DNA of 64,000 bases from positions 1-64,000 of the forward strand of contig CALVYT010000009.1 of the NCBI GenBank assembly GCA_944372345.1. Direction: 5' to 3'. The notes beneath the pieces were generated by a model that saw nothing but the letters and a program-made list of their open reading frames with translations, was not told where the DNA came from and ran no database searches. The position numbers and the translations under genes are program-made. Numbering within the stretch: position 1 is the first letter of the stretch; every line of letters starts with the position of its first letter. This document shows, in pieces, positions 14,154 through 23,600 of the stretch. Origin of the DNA: an uncultured Clostridia bacterium. Its GTDB lineage: Bacteria; Bacillota; Clostridia; Christensenellales; Pumilibacteraceae.

Positions 14154-16208
14154 ATGGACAAAAAATACGAGTCGTTGTTTACGCCCTGGAAGATCGGCAA
14201 CGTGGAGATCAAGAACAGGATCGTCCTCTGCCCGATGGGCGGCACGTCGCTGTTCGGCTGGATGGAGCCCAACCACTTCGACGAAGAAGCCGCAAAGTTC
14301 TTTCTCGAACGCGCGAAGAACAACGTCGGACTGATCATCCCGGGTATAGCTCCGATCAAGGATATGATCCTCGGCAAGTGGCTGTATAAGGGTAAAGGCA
14401 AATTCCGCAAGCTCAAAGAATATATGGCGGAGATCCATAAAACGGGAGCGAAACTGTTCGTTCAGCTGACGGCGGGCTTCGGACGTTCGTTCGCGATCAC
14501 GGAGCCGCTCAAAATATTCCTCAAAAACAAATTTTTAGGCGCGCTCGCAAAACCGATAATCGATGCGTCGTATATGTGCGCGTCTCCGAGCGAACTTCCC
14601 TCGCGCTGGGCGGAGGACGTCAAGTGCCGCGCGCTTACGGTGAAAGAAATAAAACAAATGATATATGCGTTCGCGCAGACGGCTAAACTGTGCAAGGAAG
14701 CGGATGTGGACGGCGTCGAAGTCCATGCCGTTCACGAAGGATATTTGCTCGATCAGTTCACGATGCCGTATACCAATCTCCGAACGGACGAATACGGCGG
14801 ATCGTTCGAGAACAGATACCGTTTCCCCGTCGAAATCGTCAAAGCGATCAAAGCGGAGTGCGGCGAGGACTTCCCCGTTTCCCTGCGCTACTCGGTCGTC
14901 AGCAAGACCAAAGACTTCTGCGTCGGCGCGCTGCCCGGCGAAACGGACTATACCGAAGTCGGGCGCGATATGGAAGAGAGCGAACGCGCCGCGAAATACC
15001 TGCAGGACGCCGGCTACGATATGCTCAATGCGGACAACGGCACTTACGACGCGTGGTACTGGGCGCATCCGCCCGCATATATGCCAAAGAACTGCAACCT
15101 CGACGACGTGGCGCACATCAAAAAGTTCGTCGACATTCCCGTCGTATGCGCCGGGCGTATGGAGCCGGAAGTCGGCGCGAAAGCCATCGAGGACGGGCGC
15201 ATAGACGCGCTCGGCGTCGCGCGGCAGTTCCTCACCGACGGCGAATGGATAACCAAACTTATGGAAGGCAGAGAGGAGGACATACAGCCCTGCATATGCT
15301 GCCACAACGCCTGCTTCGCCATGGCGCACTATAAAGGCGTGGCGAACGACGAGCCGCTGTCCGAAGTCATGCATATGGCGCGGTGCGCGCTCAATCCGCA
15401 GACCATGCAGAGCGGCAAGTACGACATCGTCCCCGCTAAAAAGCCCAAAAAGATCGCCGTCATCGGCGGCGGCGTGGGCGGTATGGAGACCGCGAGGATA
15501 GCGGCTCTGCGCGGGCACAAAGTGACGATATACGAAAAGACCGACCGCCTCGGCGGAGTATTCATCGCAGCCGCCGCGCCGTCATTCAAGGAAAAGGACA
15601 AAGAGCTCATCGAGTGGTATAAACGGCAGATAACCAAGCTCGGCGTCGAAGTGAAGTTCAATACGGAAGTAACGGACGTCGGATCGCTCGGCGCGGACGA
15701 AATCGTCGTCGCCACGGGAGCGAAAGCCCGCCGCCTCTCCACGCCCGGCATAGAGCGCGCGATCGAAGCGATCGACTACCTCGAAGGCGCGGAAGTCGGA
15801 GAAAACGTCGTCGTTATCGGCGGCGGACTGACGGGCTGCGAGATCGCCTACGACCTCTTTCTGAAAGGCAAAAAACCCGTAATCGTCGAAATGAAGAACG
15901 ACCTCATCGCCGTGCGCGGCGTGTGCCTCGCCAACTCGTCGTACCTCCGCGACTTCTTCAACTGGAAGAAAGTCCCCGTATATCTCGAAAGCAAGGTCAC
16001 GGAGATAAAGGACGGCAGCGTCATCGTCACGGGCAAGGACGGTCAAACGACCGAAATTCCCGCGGACAGCGTCGTCGTTTCCGTCGGCTACGTCCCCGCC
16101 CCGGTAGCAAAAAACGGCGGACGCGTCCATATCGTCGGCGACGCCGGCAAAGTCGGCAACCTCCGCACCGTCGTCTGGAACGCATGGAAAGTCGCCGAAA
16201 GGCTGTAA
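14154..16208 (+). CDS. NADH:flavin oxidoreductase / enoate (2,4-dienoyl-CoA-type) reductase
   Basis: The 684-residue enzyme has the FadH/BaiCD plan. An N-terminal FMN-binding old-yellow-enzyme barrel covers about residues 5-345 (FTPWKIGNVEIKNRIV; VDGVEVHAVHEGYLLDQF). A Cys cluster for [4Fe-4S] follows (CICCHNACF with a later C in ARCALNP), then an FAD/NAD(P)H-binding half with IAVIGGGVGGMETAR (FAD) and NVVVIGGGLTGCEIAY (NAD(P)H). It passes hydride from NAD(P)H through FAD, Fe-S and FMN to an activated C=C bond. Substrate is unknown: enoates, dienoyl-CoA or bile-acid enones are all possible. ATG 14154 follows an AAGGAG-rich purine stretch. Monocistronic. Confidence 0.9.
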   Translation: MDKKYESLFTPWKIGNVEIKNRIVLCPMGGTSLFGWMEPNHFDEEAAKFFLERAKNNVGLIIPGIAPIKDMILGKWLYKGKGKFRKLKEYMAEIHKTGAKLFVQLTAGFGRSFAITEPLKIFLKNKFLGALAKPIIDASYMCASPSELPSRWAEDVKCRALTVKEIKQMIYAFAQTAKLCKEADVDGVEVHAVHEGYLLDQFTMPYTNLRTDEYGGSFENRYRFPVEIVKAIKAECGEDFPVSLRYSVVSKTKDFCVGALPGETDYTEVGRDMEESERAAKYLQDAGYDMLNADNGTYDAWYWAHPPAYMPKNCNLDDVAHIKKFVDIPVVCAGRMEPEVGAKAIEDGRIDALGVARQFLTDGEWITKLMEGREEDIQPCICCHNACFAMAHYKGVANDEPLSEVMHMARCALNPQTMQSGKYDIVPAKKPKKIAVIGGGVGGMETARIAALRGHKVTIYEKTDRLGGVFIAAAAPSFKEKDKELIEWYKRQITKLGVEVKFNTEVTDVGSLGADEIVVATGAKARRLSTPGIERAIEAIDYLEGAEVGENVVVIGGGLTGCEIAYDLFLKGKKPVIVEMKNDLIAVRGVCLANSSYLRDFFNWKKVPVYLESKVTEIKDGSVIVTGKDGQTTEIPADSVVVSVGYVPAPVAKNGGRVHIVGDAGKVGNLRTVVWNAWKVAERL

Positions 16209-16219
16209 AAAAACCAGCG

Positions 16220-16249
16220 AAAAGCTCCCCACTAATGGGGAGCTTTTAA
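16220..16249 (+). terminator. Terminator of the flavin oxidoreductase gene
   Basis: AAAAGCTCCCC (16220-16230) pairs with GGGGAGCTTTT (16237-16247) across ACTAAT; symmetric A/T tails let it also stop the leftward glycan operon. Confidence 0.9.
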
Positions 16250-16305
16250 TATATCTTGCTTACAAGCGGTAAGCATGCGCATACACGGTATGCACGGAAC
16301 AGGAT

Positions 16306-17218
16306 TCACTTCCGAGCGGCAAATCCCTCGCTTTCCAGCATTCCGTAGATCAATTCCGCAAACACGACGTCGTGCAGCGCAATACCTATACTGTAACTCA
16401 ATATACGCTGTTCGTCGTTCTCCCTCCCGGGCGCAATACCGAGCAATATCTCTGAAGTTTCCGAAAGCCTGTTTTCAAATTCACCGTAATATCTGAATTT
16501 GGAAATATGCGCTCTGTCGTCACAAACGACTTTATCGAAATGCAGATCGCAATCCATGAAACCGCGGGTATGCACGGGTACGACGAGAATGCCTTTTTTG
16601 TATACGGAAGCGGGAGCGAAATCCTCCTCCGCATAACTTACCGCGGAGATCACGACATCAGCATCCGAGACCATTTCCTCGTAATCGCCGAAGATCTTCC
16701 ACGACCCTTTTCCGCTGCAATGTTTCGCGGCAAAATCGGCGGCTCGGTTTTTATAATCGTACAACCGCAGTTCAAACTCACGGTCGACGGCAGCAGACAG
16801 CATATCTGCGATATGCGCACCTATATCTCCGAGCCCGATGAGCGCGACCGACGACCAACCGCTTTTCGCAAGCAGTCTGACGGAATGAACGGCGACAGCG
16901 GCTGTACGCAAAGACGTTATAAAATCGGCGTCCATAAGCGCTTTCGGTTCCCCCCGTCCGAAGATCGTATAACAGGATCTGACTGCGCAGCGACGGACTG
17001 CGCTCGGGGTATCTGCTGACGATCTTGACGCCCGCCGCGTTCAGCGACGGAACGATCGCAGGCATGACGTTGATGAATTTATGCCCGGGCAGCGGCATAC
17101 TTATCTTCGGCGGCAAAACGTCCTCGTATTTTGCGCGCAGCGTCTTATCCACCGTTTCAAGCGCAAGAGCGGGAGGGATATTTATCTTCCCTATCTCATA
17201 TCCGTCTATTATCCTCAT
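16306..17218 (-). pseudogene. Ornithine cyclodeaminase/mu-crystallin family protein, frameshifted
   Basis: The start (MRIIDGYEIGKINIPPALAL; GVKIVSRYP) and the rest (SVALIGLGDIGAHIADML nucleotide-binding fold; DVVISAVSYAEEDF) lie in two frames. They join at a run of six C (16950-16955; G on the coding strand): with five, the frame continues as RTGEPKALMDADFITSLRTA, the family's normal text. So a one-base insertion in a homopolymer breaks the gene; it could be a real lesion, phase variation or a sequencing error. The family comprises NAD(P)-dependent imine/amino-acid enzymes. It overlaps the upstream PLP-fusion gene by 4 nt (ATGA) and is the last gene of the glycan operon. Confidence 0.85.
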
Positions 17219-19059
17219 TTCCGTCCCCCGAAATATCCCGACCGAATTTCGGACAACGCGGCGAGCAGCTTATCGTTGTCCGCGGCGTCGCGCACCGCTA
17301 TCCTGACGTAGTTCCCGCCGCGCAGACCCTCTTTCGTGCCGAGATCCTTTATCATTATCGAATGCTTCGCGAGAAGCTCGCGGGTAAGACGCTCCGACGT
17401 CAGCCCGCCGCGAACTTCCGCCATTATATAATTCGCCTGGGACGGGATCGCGCGCAGGATATCGGAAAACTTCCCGAGCTCCGCAAAGAAACGGGCGCGC
17501 TCTTTTTTAAGTTCCGCCAGCGCGCGGCGATAATCGTCCGCATACTTTTCGGCTATCTGCATATAAAATTCCGCAAGCGAGTTGATATTCCATATGCTGA
17601 CGTCGTCTTTTATCCGCGCGATCGTTTCCGTATCTCCCGAAGCGAGCACTCCGAGCCGCAACCCGGGCACTCCGTACGATTTGGAAATGCTCTTTATGAC
17701 ATACAAGTTGTCGTATTTTTTCAGAATATCCCTGCGGATAAGCGTATTATCCGGCTCGTCGGCAAAATCCGCAAACGACTCGTCGATCACCAATTTAATG
17801 CCGCGGGCGGTAATATGGTCGATGAGCGCCGTCAGATCGTCAAACGGAATGTAATTCCCCGACGGATTGTCCGGATTGACTATTATCAGACGATCTATGT
17901 CCTTATCCTCGAAAAACTCCGCGATATCCGCGGCGGTATAAGAACGATCCGCGTTATCCGGCGTATAAACGACCTGCCTGTCTTTCGGGTATCGGTTGGA
18001 ATATTCCTCGAAGGCGGGGCGGACGATCCCTGCGTTTCCGCCCCCCCCTGCCGTTACAGACATAAGCGATTTTATAAGTTCGGCGGCTCCGTTGCCCACG
18101 ACGACGTTCTCCGCGTCGATACCGAAATTTTTGGCGGCGAGCAGACTGTTCACACGCATACCCGAAGGATATTCCGTTACGAGCGTTTCAAAATTCGCCT
18201 TGATCTCGTCCATCAGTTTGCGCGGCGGGAAATACGGATTCACGAGATAACAGAAATCCAGACATTTCGGATAACGCCAATATCCGCCGTACCTCGACTG
18301 CATCGCCTTCACCTTTTCCGAGTCGGGCAAAAACATCGACGACGCTATGTCGAGATCCTGAACGTCGTCTATCTCATACCACGCTCCGCCGTTCAGCCGC
18401 TTCGCTTTGATCTCCGGGTCGTCGAGCATGGCGATGACGCGCAGCACCTGTTCGTAATATTCGTTGTTGCCGAGCGCGTGCGAATACGCGTCGAGGAACG
18501 GAACGTAATGCGTCGTCGAAAAATGTCGGCTGAATTTATATATATTAACGGTCTTGTAATAACTGCCCATCTCTTCGAAAACGAATTTTTTGCCCGGAAC
18601 GAATGCCGCTATGTCGTCGTTCTCCGTCAGTTTGACGCAGGTGCCGTCCATCCAGCTTTCGTATTTGTCGACGAGCGCCAGCGTATCGCGGGGATCGGAG
18701 AGCAGTTCGTCTATTACCCTATCCTCGAATATGAGGTCGGATTCAAGCAAAAGCGTATCGTCCTCGCAAAGATACTGCTTGGCGAGCGCGAGAGAGTAAA
18801 TATTGTTCGTCTTGTCATAGACGGGATTATGCACATATACTATCGGCGTGCGCACGTTCAGCGTTCCGATAAAATCGATAAGCTCCCGCGACTTATACCC
18901 GACCACGATAACTATCCTGCGCATGGCGTGCTTGTCGAGCTGCGTGAGCATACGCTCGATCAGCGATACGCCGTTGACCTTCACCATACACTTCGTATTG
19001 TCGCGCGTCAGCTCTTTGAGCCGCTTCCCCATTCCCGCGGCAAGTATCACTGCCTGCAT
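17215..19059 (-). CDS. LicC-like cytidylyltransferase fused to a class I/II PLP enzyme
   Basis: Residues 1-235 are a nucleotidyltransferase of the phosphocholine cytidylyltransferase type (MQAVILAAGMGKRLKELT; KCMVKVNG; ESDLIFE). Residues about 250-614 are a HisC-like fold-type I PLP domain (VVGNGAAELIKSL; IVNPDNPSGN; VIDESFADF; SISKSYGVPGLRLG with the PLP lysine). Fusions of this kind make CDP-activated amino-phosphate or aminophosphonate head groups: PntC in aminoethylphosphonate pathways, or phosphoserine-decarboxylase-like enzymes for ethanolamine phosphate. The adjacent LicD domain is the expected user of the CDP donor. Substrate is inferred, and the PLP half could be a transaminase or a decarboxylase. 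GGGAGG precedes the ATG. Confidence 0.85.
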   Translation of the reverse strand: MQAVILAAGMGKRLKELTRDNTKCMVKVNGVSLIERMLTQLDKHAMRRIVIVVGYKSRELIDFIGTLNVRTPIVYVHNPVYDKTNNIYSLALAKQYLCEDDTLLLESDLIFEDRVIDELLSDPRDTLALVDKYESWMDGTCVKLTENDDIAAFVPGKKFVFEEMGSYYKTVNIYKFSRHFSTTHYVPFLDAYSHALGNNEYYEQVLRVIAMLDDPEIKAKRLNGGAWYEIDDVQDLDIASSMFLPDSEKVKAMQSRYGGYWRYPKCLDFCYLVNPYFPPRKLMDEIKANFETLVTEYPSGMRVNSLLAAKNFGIDAENVVVGNGAAELIKSLMSVTAGGGGNAGIVRPAFEEYSNRYPKDRQVVYTPDNADRSYTAADIAEFFEDKDIDRLIIVNPDNPSGNYIPFDDLTALIDHITARGIKLVIDESFADFADEPDNTLIRRDILKKYDNLYVIKSISKSYGVPGLRLGVLASGDTETIARIKDDVSIWNINSLAEFYMQIAEKYADDYRRALAELKKERARFFAELGKFSDILRAIPSQANYIMAEVRGGLTSERLTRELLAKHSIMIKDLGTKEGLRGGNYVRIAVRDAADNDKLLAALSEIRSGYFGGRK

Positions 19060-19062
19060 ATT

Positions 19063-21627
19063 TTACCTCCCGTCATCCGTGTCTTCCGTTTTGTCGGCGT
19101 CAAACAGCGCGTCGAACTCCGCCCTGCCAAGCCCCTCGTATTCCTTCCAGTCCCTGTCCGTGCGCACATACGTATCGCCGTGCATGCCTTTGTCTATCAC
19201 GAAGGTCATATAATCGCCGTACATAGCCGTAAGCAGTTCGTCGTAACCTTTCGGACAGGGTATTTCTGTGTCCTCGAACGGCAGCATCACCGTTTCGGCG
19301 TACCATTCGGCTTTGCACCTGACGATCCTCGAGCCTATCGTAGCCGACAATGCCGCTCCGCCTATGTCGCCATGCCGCCCGTTGTATTTGCCGCATTCGC
19401 GCTCGAACGCGGCAAATCTCTTTCGTCTGCCCCCGCCGAGCTTCATCCGCATACCGTAAGCGAGCTTGACGAGCGGCAGGACGAGCCGATTATACGCGTT
19501 CACGATGACGCGCGGTTTACCGAGCCCGAGCTTTTTTTCCGGAGGTATAAGCGCGTCGTATTTTCTTTTGAGCCGCTTTGCGAATTTTTCCAGTTCCGCG
19601 TCGCCGCAGGGCAGCGTATCGAGCACGAAAATATCTATAAATATCCCCTTGTGGTGTTTCTTGCCGTAGTCGCTTTTTATCAACATCGTAGTTCCGTCTT
19701 TACGAAGCTGCGAATGCTGACGGACGATGTCGTCGGTGTATACGTTCTGAAAGAAATATCCCTCGCCGAACGCCGTCGGTGCGATTTTGCAAAGTTTGTC
19801 GTAGTCCTCACGGAGCATGGCGAGGTCTATGTCGTCGTCCCACGGGATAAAGCCCTTATGCCTTACCGCGCCGATAAGCGTCCCGCTGTCGGCGTAATAA
19901 GTCAGACCGTTTTCGTTGCAGACGCGCACAAATTCGCGCAGCAGATCGAGCTCCGCCGCCCACAGTTCCTTCGTCTTTCTCGTTACGGGATACCCCGCTA
20001 TGATTTCGTCGTTAAGATCCATATTTCCTTCGTATATCCGTATTGCTTTATTGCTTTGTCTTGCCCCGCTGCACTTTGGCTTTGATTGCTTTGTCTTGCC
20101 CCGCCGCACTTTGGCTTTGAGCGCGGCGAAAGTTCTTTTTATATATCCGATGAAAAATTCCGTGCGCATGATCAGCAGGAACAGCGCGTATATCGCCACG
20201 CCCGCAAAGATCTCCAATATCAGAAATCCTATATTCGCGGGCAGCACGACGTTCATTATCATTACGATGCAGCCCATTATTCCCGCCGCGATAAGATATT
20301 TATATACGTTCTTCAAAAGTTTTTTCAGAGGAAAGAATTTTCGCGCGAAGATCATATACAGCGCCGTTATGACGCTTTCAGCAATAACGGACGCGATCGC
20401 CGCGCCGACGGACTGCCATAGCGTTATCATAAACGAATTGAACGCCACATTGACCGCCGCGCCGATAAACAGAAACAGCGCGCTCGTTTTCCGTTTACCG
20501 ACGGGCGTGTAATAAAACGCCCCGAACAGATTGCTTGCGGATATTATCGGGATCATCCACGCCATTATGCGCACCAGAACGACGCATTTTTCATAGCTTT
20601 CGCCGAGATAAAGCGGGATCGCCGTTCCGGAGATCGCAAACAGACCGAACGCAAACGGCAGCGCGAGGATGAAAATGAAATTCACGGCTTTTTCCGCAAG
20701 TCCGTCCGTCTCCTCCCGCATGCCTTTCGCGAAATAATACGACATCCTCGACTCTATGATGACGTTTATAGCGGTTATCGCGGTCATCGGCATTTTAATG
20801 AGCTTGTCGGCATACTCATAGTATCCGTTTTCAAAATCCGAACCCGTGATGAGCCCGATCATCGTCTTGTCCACGACGGTATATATTTCGACCGCCACCG
20901 TCGGCAAGAAATATATCAGGCAGTTTTTCAAATGGCGGAACGGATTGACTCCGCCGCGTATTTTTCCGTGCACGTTGAAAAAGATGAACGGGATCGTTAT
21001 CGCGTATTCGAGCAGCGTGGTGCCCGTCACTACGGCGGCGTATATCGGCAAATCGTCCTTTGTTTTCACGAACACGAACAGCAGCACGGCATATACGACT
21101 TTTGCGAGGATGCTCGCGAGCGCCAGTATATTGAATTTCTCTATCCCCTGGAACAGCCAGTTGAAATTGAACGCAACGGAAACGAGCGTCACGGAATAAA
21201 TGATATAGAGCAGTTTTTCCTCTACGTCCAGCACGGCGATGAACAGAACGTAATACACCGCAAGGCACGCTGCCGTAAGAATGGATTTCATCACGGTTAT
21301 CTCGACGGAAAATTTCTTGATATAATCTCCGTCGCCGCGATGCATGGCTATTTCCCGTCCCGCGTACGTTTCTATTCCGAGGTTTGCGAACAGTACGAAA
21401 TAGGAAACGAGCGACGCTATATAGCTGCAAACGCCTACGCCGTCGGGATTGAGTATGCGGGAAATGTAAGGCGTCACTATAAGCGGCACCAGCAGCGCGA
21501 TTATGCGAGCCGTCAGACTGTAAAAATAGTTTTTCTTTATGCTCTTCGTCGGGGCGGATTTTTTCTCCGCCTCCGTCCCGTTCGCGGCGTCCTCCGACGC
21601 TTCGTTTTTAATATCGTCTGTACTCAT
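19063..21627 (-). CDS. Polysaccharide flippase joined in frame to LicD phosphotransferase
   Basis: Residues 1 to about 515 form a Wzx/MATE-type flippase with some 14 membrane helices (ALLVPLIVTPYISRILNPDG opening). From residue 536 (MDLNDEIIAGYPVTRK) follows a complete LicD domain with SGTLIGAVRHKGFIPWDDD, which transfers phosphocholine-like groups to glycans. They are one ORF only because a 35-bp tandem duplication (20051-20120) shifts the frame past the old flippase stop, TAA at 20048-20050. LicD keeps its own GAAGGAAAT-ATG start at 20022. The cell may therefore make a fusion, a separate LicD, or both. It lies between the EpsG polymerase and the CDP-donor enzyme. Confidence 0.88.
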   Translation of the reverse strand: MSTDDIKNEASEDAANGTEAEKKSAPTKSIKKNYFYSLTARIIALLVPLIVTPYISRILNPDGVGVCSYIASLVSYFVLFANLGIETYAGREIAMHRGDGDYIKKFSVEITVMKSILTAACLAVYYVLFIAVLDVEEKLLYIIYSVTLVSVAFNFNWLFQGIEKFNILALASILAKVVYAVLLFVFVKTKDDLPIYAAVVTGTTLLEYAITIPFIFFNVHGKIRGGVNPFRHLKNCLIYFLPTVAVEIYTVVDKTMIGLITGSDFENGYYEYADKLIKMPMTAITAINVIIESRMSYYFAKGMREETDGLAEKAVNFIFILALPFAFGLFAISGTAIPLYLGESYEKCVVLVRIMAWMIPIISASNLFGAFYYTPVGKRKTSALFLFIGAAVNVAFNSFMITLWQSVGAAIASVIAESVITALYMIFARKFFPLKKLLKNVYKYLIAAGIMGCIVMIMNVVLPANIGFLILEIFAGVAIYALFLLIMRTEFFIGYIKRTFAALKAKVRRGKTKQSKPKCSGARQSNKAIRIYEGNMDLNDEIIAGYPVTRKTKELWAAELDLLREFVRVCNENGLTYYADSGTLIGAVRHKGFIPWDDDIDLAMLREDYDKLCKIAPTAFGEGYFFQNVYTDDIVRQHSQLRKDGTTMLIKSDYGKKHHKGIFIDIFVLDTLPCGDAELEKFAKRLKRKYDALIPPEKKLGLGKPRVIVNAYNRLVLPLVKLAYGMRMKLGGGRRKRFAAFERECGKYNGRHGDIGGAALSATIGSRIVRCKAEWYAETVMLPFEDTEIPCPKGYDELLTAMYGDYMTFVIDKGMHGDTYVRTDRDWKEYEGLGRAEFDALFDADKTEDTDDGR
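20051..20120. repeat. 35-bp tandem duplication at the flippase-LicD junction
   Basis: Two 35-bp copies differ at one base (CCGC versus TGC context). With a single copy the flippase would end ...RRGKTKQ-stop. As 35 is not a multiple of three, the second copy is read in another frame (SKPKCSGARQSNKA) and translation continues into LicD. Confidence 0.9.
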
Positions 21628-21665
21628 TCGTTATTCCTTTTCGGAGCGGTGCGCGCCGCCCGGCG

Positions 21666-22844
21666 TTACCTGCCGAATATCCATTTATACGGTATCACTT
21701 CGTGCGCGCCCACTGCAATAACGCTCACGGCGTACTCGCCTATCGCTATCACATAGCTCGATGCAAGAAACCGCCGCAAAGAAAACTTTCTGATCGCGTT
21801 TATGCAATAAGGTACGAGCAGTACCTCGAATATCTGAAAATAACGCATAAGCCGCAGCAGCATTTCCTGCAAGCCGAGATAGAACGTCGCCGCCGCCATT
21901 AAAAATCCCATAAACTGGAATGCCGTAACTATATATGCATAACGGTCGCATCCGAACCGTCTGCGAAGAACGACAAACGCAAATCCCGCTATCAGAAAGC
22001 TTATTACCGCTTCTCTGTTCGCAAAAACACCGTTGTTGTATCTCGGATCGGTTATATAATATCCGTATTTCGTCAGCTGTATCATATAAACGGAGGCATA
22101 GCAAATAAAAGGCAGCAATATGACGACCGCGATCGCCGCGAAGAAGAAATATCTCCGGACGTATTTCAGATTTGCGACGATATACGGCACGATCATTCCG
22201 AACGCCGTTATATGGAACAACGACGCGGCAAACACATATATCAAATAACGCAGCGCGTGACGTTTCAAAAGATGCGGGAATGCCGCGAATACGAGCACTA
22301 CGGCTATCGATTGCCGCACGTTGTTGAGCGACCAGAAATATATAGTCGTGCAAAACAGCGCGAGAACGGAAAGAACGGGATCGACAGAGCAGCGCACCAC
22401 GGTACGCAGAAAGAAGAACGCAAACAGAAAACCCGTTATGACGAACAGCCATTGCGCATCGTCCGTGAAAAGCTGAATGAATTTGTTGAACAGATAAAAT
22501 CCGTATTCCGTATAGACACGTTCGCCGTGAAGTATTCTGTAAAAATTCGGCACATATGTGTAAAAATAATCCGTGCCGACGTCGTACCTCACCGCCGTGA
22601 GAAAGAACAGCGGAAACAGCGCAAGCGCAAAGAATAAAACGTACTTCGCAAGCGCCGCTCTCCGCTCTTTTTCTGCAAGTTTAGGAACGTCGTTCATGCT
22701 TACGTCGGATCTCATCTCATCGTTGCTTCCGATGACCGCTTCTCCCTGTCGTATGCCTTTTCGTAAATTGTAATAATGAGCTGCGAGACCGGTGAATACC
22801 GCCGTAAACACAAATGCCGCAATGTATATAGCTACGCTACCCAT
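21666..22844 (-). CDS. EpsG-family polysaccharide polymerase
   Basis: The 392-residue protein has about 11 hydrophobic helices and the EpsG pattern: a first helix and basic loop, then FFLTAVRYDVGTDYFYTYVPNF (R-x-D-V-G-T-D), YGFYLFNKFI and SLNNVRQSIAV. EpsG proteins are Wzy-like integral membrane enzymes that join repeat units of exopolysaccharide on the outer face. I chose ATG 22844 over a GTG at 22859, which lacks a ribosome site. It overlaps the upstream DUF4422 gene by 8 nt, as expected inside a tight operon. The linkage formed is unknown. Confidence 0.87.
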   Translation of the reverse strand: MGSVAIYIAAFVFTAVFTGLAAHYYNLRKGIRQGEAVIGSNDEMRSDVSMNDVPKLAEKERRAALAKYVLFFALALFPLFFLTAVRYDVGTDYFYTYVPNFYRILHGERVYTEYGFYLFNKFIQLFTDDAQWLFVITGFLFAFFFLRTVVRCSVDPVLSVLALFCTTIYFWSLNNVRQSIAVVLVFAAFPHLLKRHALRYLIYVFAASLFHITAFGMIVPYIVANLKYVRRYFFFAAIAVVILLPFICYASVYMIQLTKYGYYITDPRYNNGVFANREAVISFLIAGFAFVVLRRRFGCDRYAYIVTAFQFMGFLMAAATFYLGLQEMLLRLMRYFQIFEVLLVPYCINAIRKFSLRRFLASSYVIAIGEYAVSVIAVGAHEVIPYKWIFGR

Positions 22845-23595
22845 TTTGCCTGTTACCACCGAATATCTTTTTCAGTTTGCCTTTCACCTTTTCCCAGAAT
22901 TTCTTATGCGGATATATGAGCCGCATGCTCTTTACCCTCTTATGATACCGACGCACATAGACGGTAAACAGTCTTTCCGATAAAAATCCGTATAACCGCC
23001 GCTCGCGCGAAGTATATCCCGACATATCCACATGCTTTTCCATTTCGTCGAATATCGGGAAAAGCCATGCGTAGTATGCGTCCCACTCCGTTTTGCGGGC
23101 AATGAAAATATTGCAAAAATACGTCCTTGTTCCCGCAAATACCCCGTCGAACGTTTCGAGGCAGTCCGGATACAGCTTTGCGACCGCTTCGCGCATTATG
23201 TCGTGATCGCGCTCGTGCACTCCGTCAAGCATAATGGTTTTAACGTCCGGCTTGTTTTTGAAAAGCGGCGGGGCTATGAAATCGTACTTGCCGAGAAGTT
23301 TCTCCGCTTTCGCCCGCCCGATATAATACTTCGGCGACGAGGAGAACGGATGCGTCGTCAGGAACCTGCGGTAATGCATAAGCCCGACTATATCGTGGTT
23401 CTTGTCGTTCTTCCATATCCAATACGCCGCCGTCAGTTCGCAGTAATTCGGATTTTTTTCCGAGATACAGTCCTCGCCCGCCGCGTCGTTGTTTTCGCAG
23501 AAAACGTCGCCGTCCGCCGCCCCGACCTGAAACAACACATAATCCTCAGGCAGATCGAGTTTGACCCGTTCGTGAGTTACCACATAAATGCGCAT
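22837..23595 (-). CDS. DUF4422 glycosyltransferase-like protein (copy 1)
   Basis: The 252-residue protein begins MRIYVVTHERV and has the DUF4422 hallmarks ISEKNPNYCELTAAYWIWKN and IVGLMHYRRFL, then NIFIARK and a C-terminal basic tail. The family is found in capsule and exopolysaccharide loci and is regarded as glycosyltransferase-like. AAGGG lies 9 nt before the ATG, which overlaps the upstream stop region. A second family member is at 30029-30796; the two share only the core motifs, so they probably act on different sugars. Confidence 0.85.
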   Translation of the reverse strand: MRIYVVTHERVKLDLPEDYVLFQVGAADGDVFCENNDAAGEDCISEKNPNYCELTAAYWIWKNDKNHDIVGLMHYRRFLTTHPFSSSPKYYIGRAKAEKLLGKYDFIAPPLFKNKPDVKTIMLDGVHERDHDIMREAVAKLYPDCLETFDGVFAGTRTYFCNIFIARKTEWDAYYAWLFPIFDEMEKHVDMSGYTSRERRLYGFLSERLFTVYVRRYHKRVKSMRLIYPHKKFWEKVKGKLKKIFGGNRQNG

Positions 23596-23600
23596 AGCCG

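Noticed and set aside
14154..16208. Bile-acid (baiCD/baiH) function for the flavin enzyme
   Set aside because: The domain plan fits but no other bai genes are in the window; the motif evidence supports only the broad enoate reductase family.
17131..20085. Very long + strand open frame opposite the PLP fusion and LicD genes
   Set aside because: It is antisense to clearly recognisable proteins, has His/Arg-rich composition, no domains and no ribosome site; such frames arise from the G/C-rich third positions.
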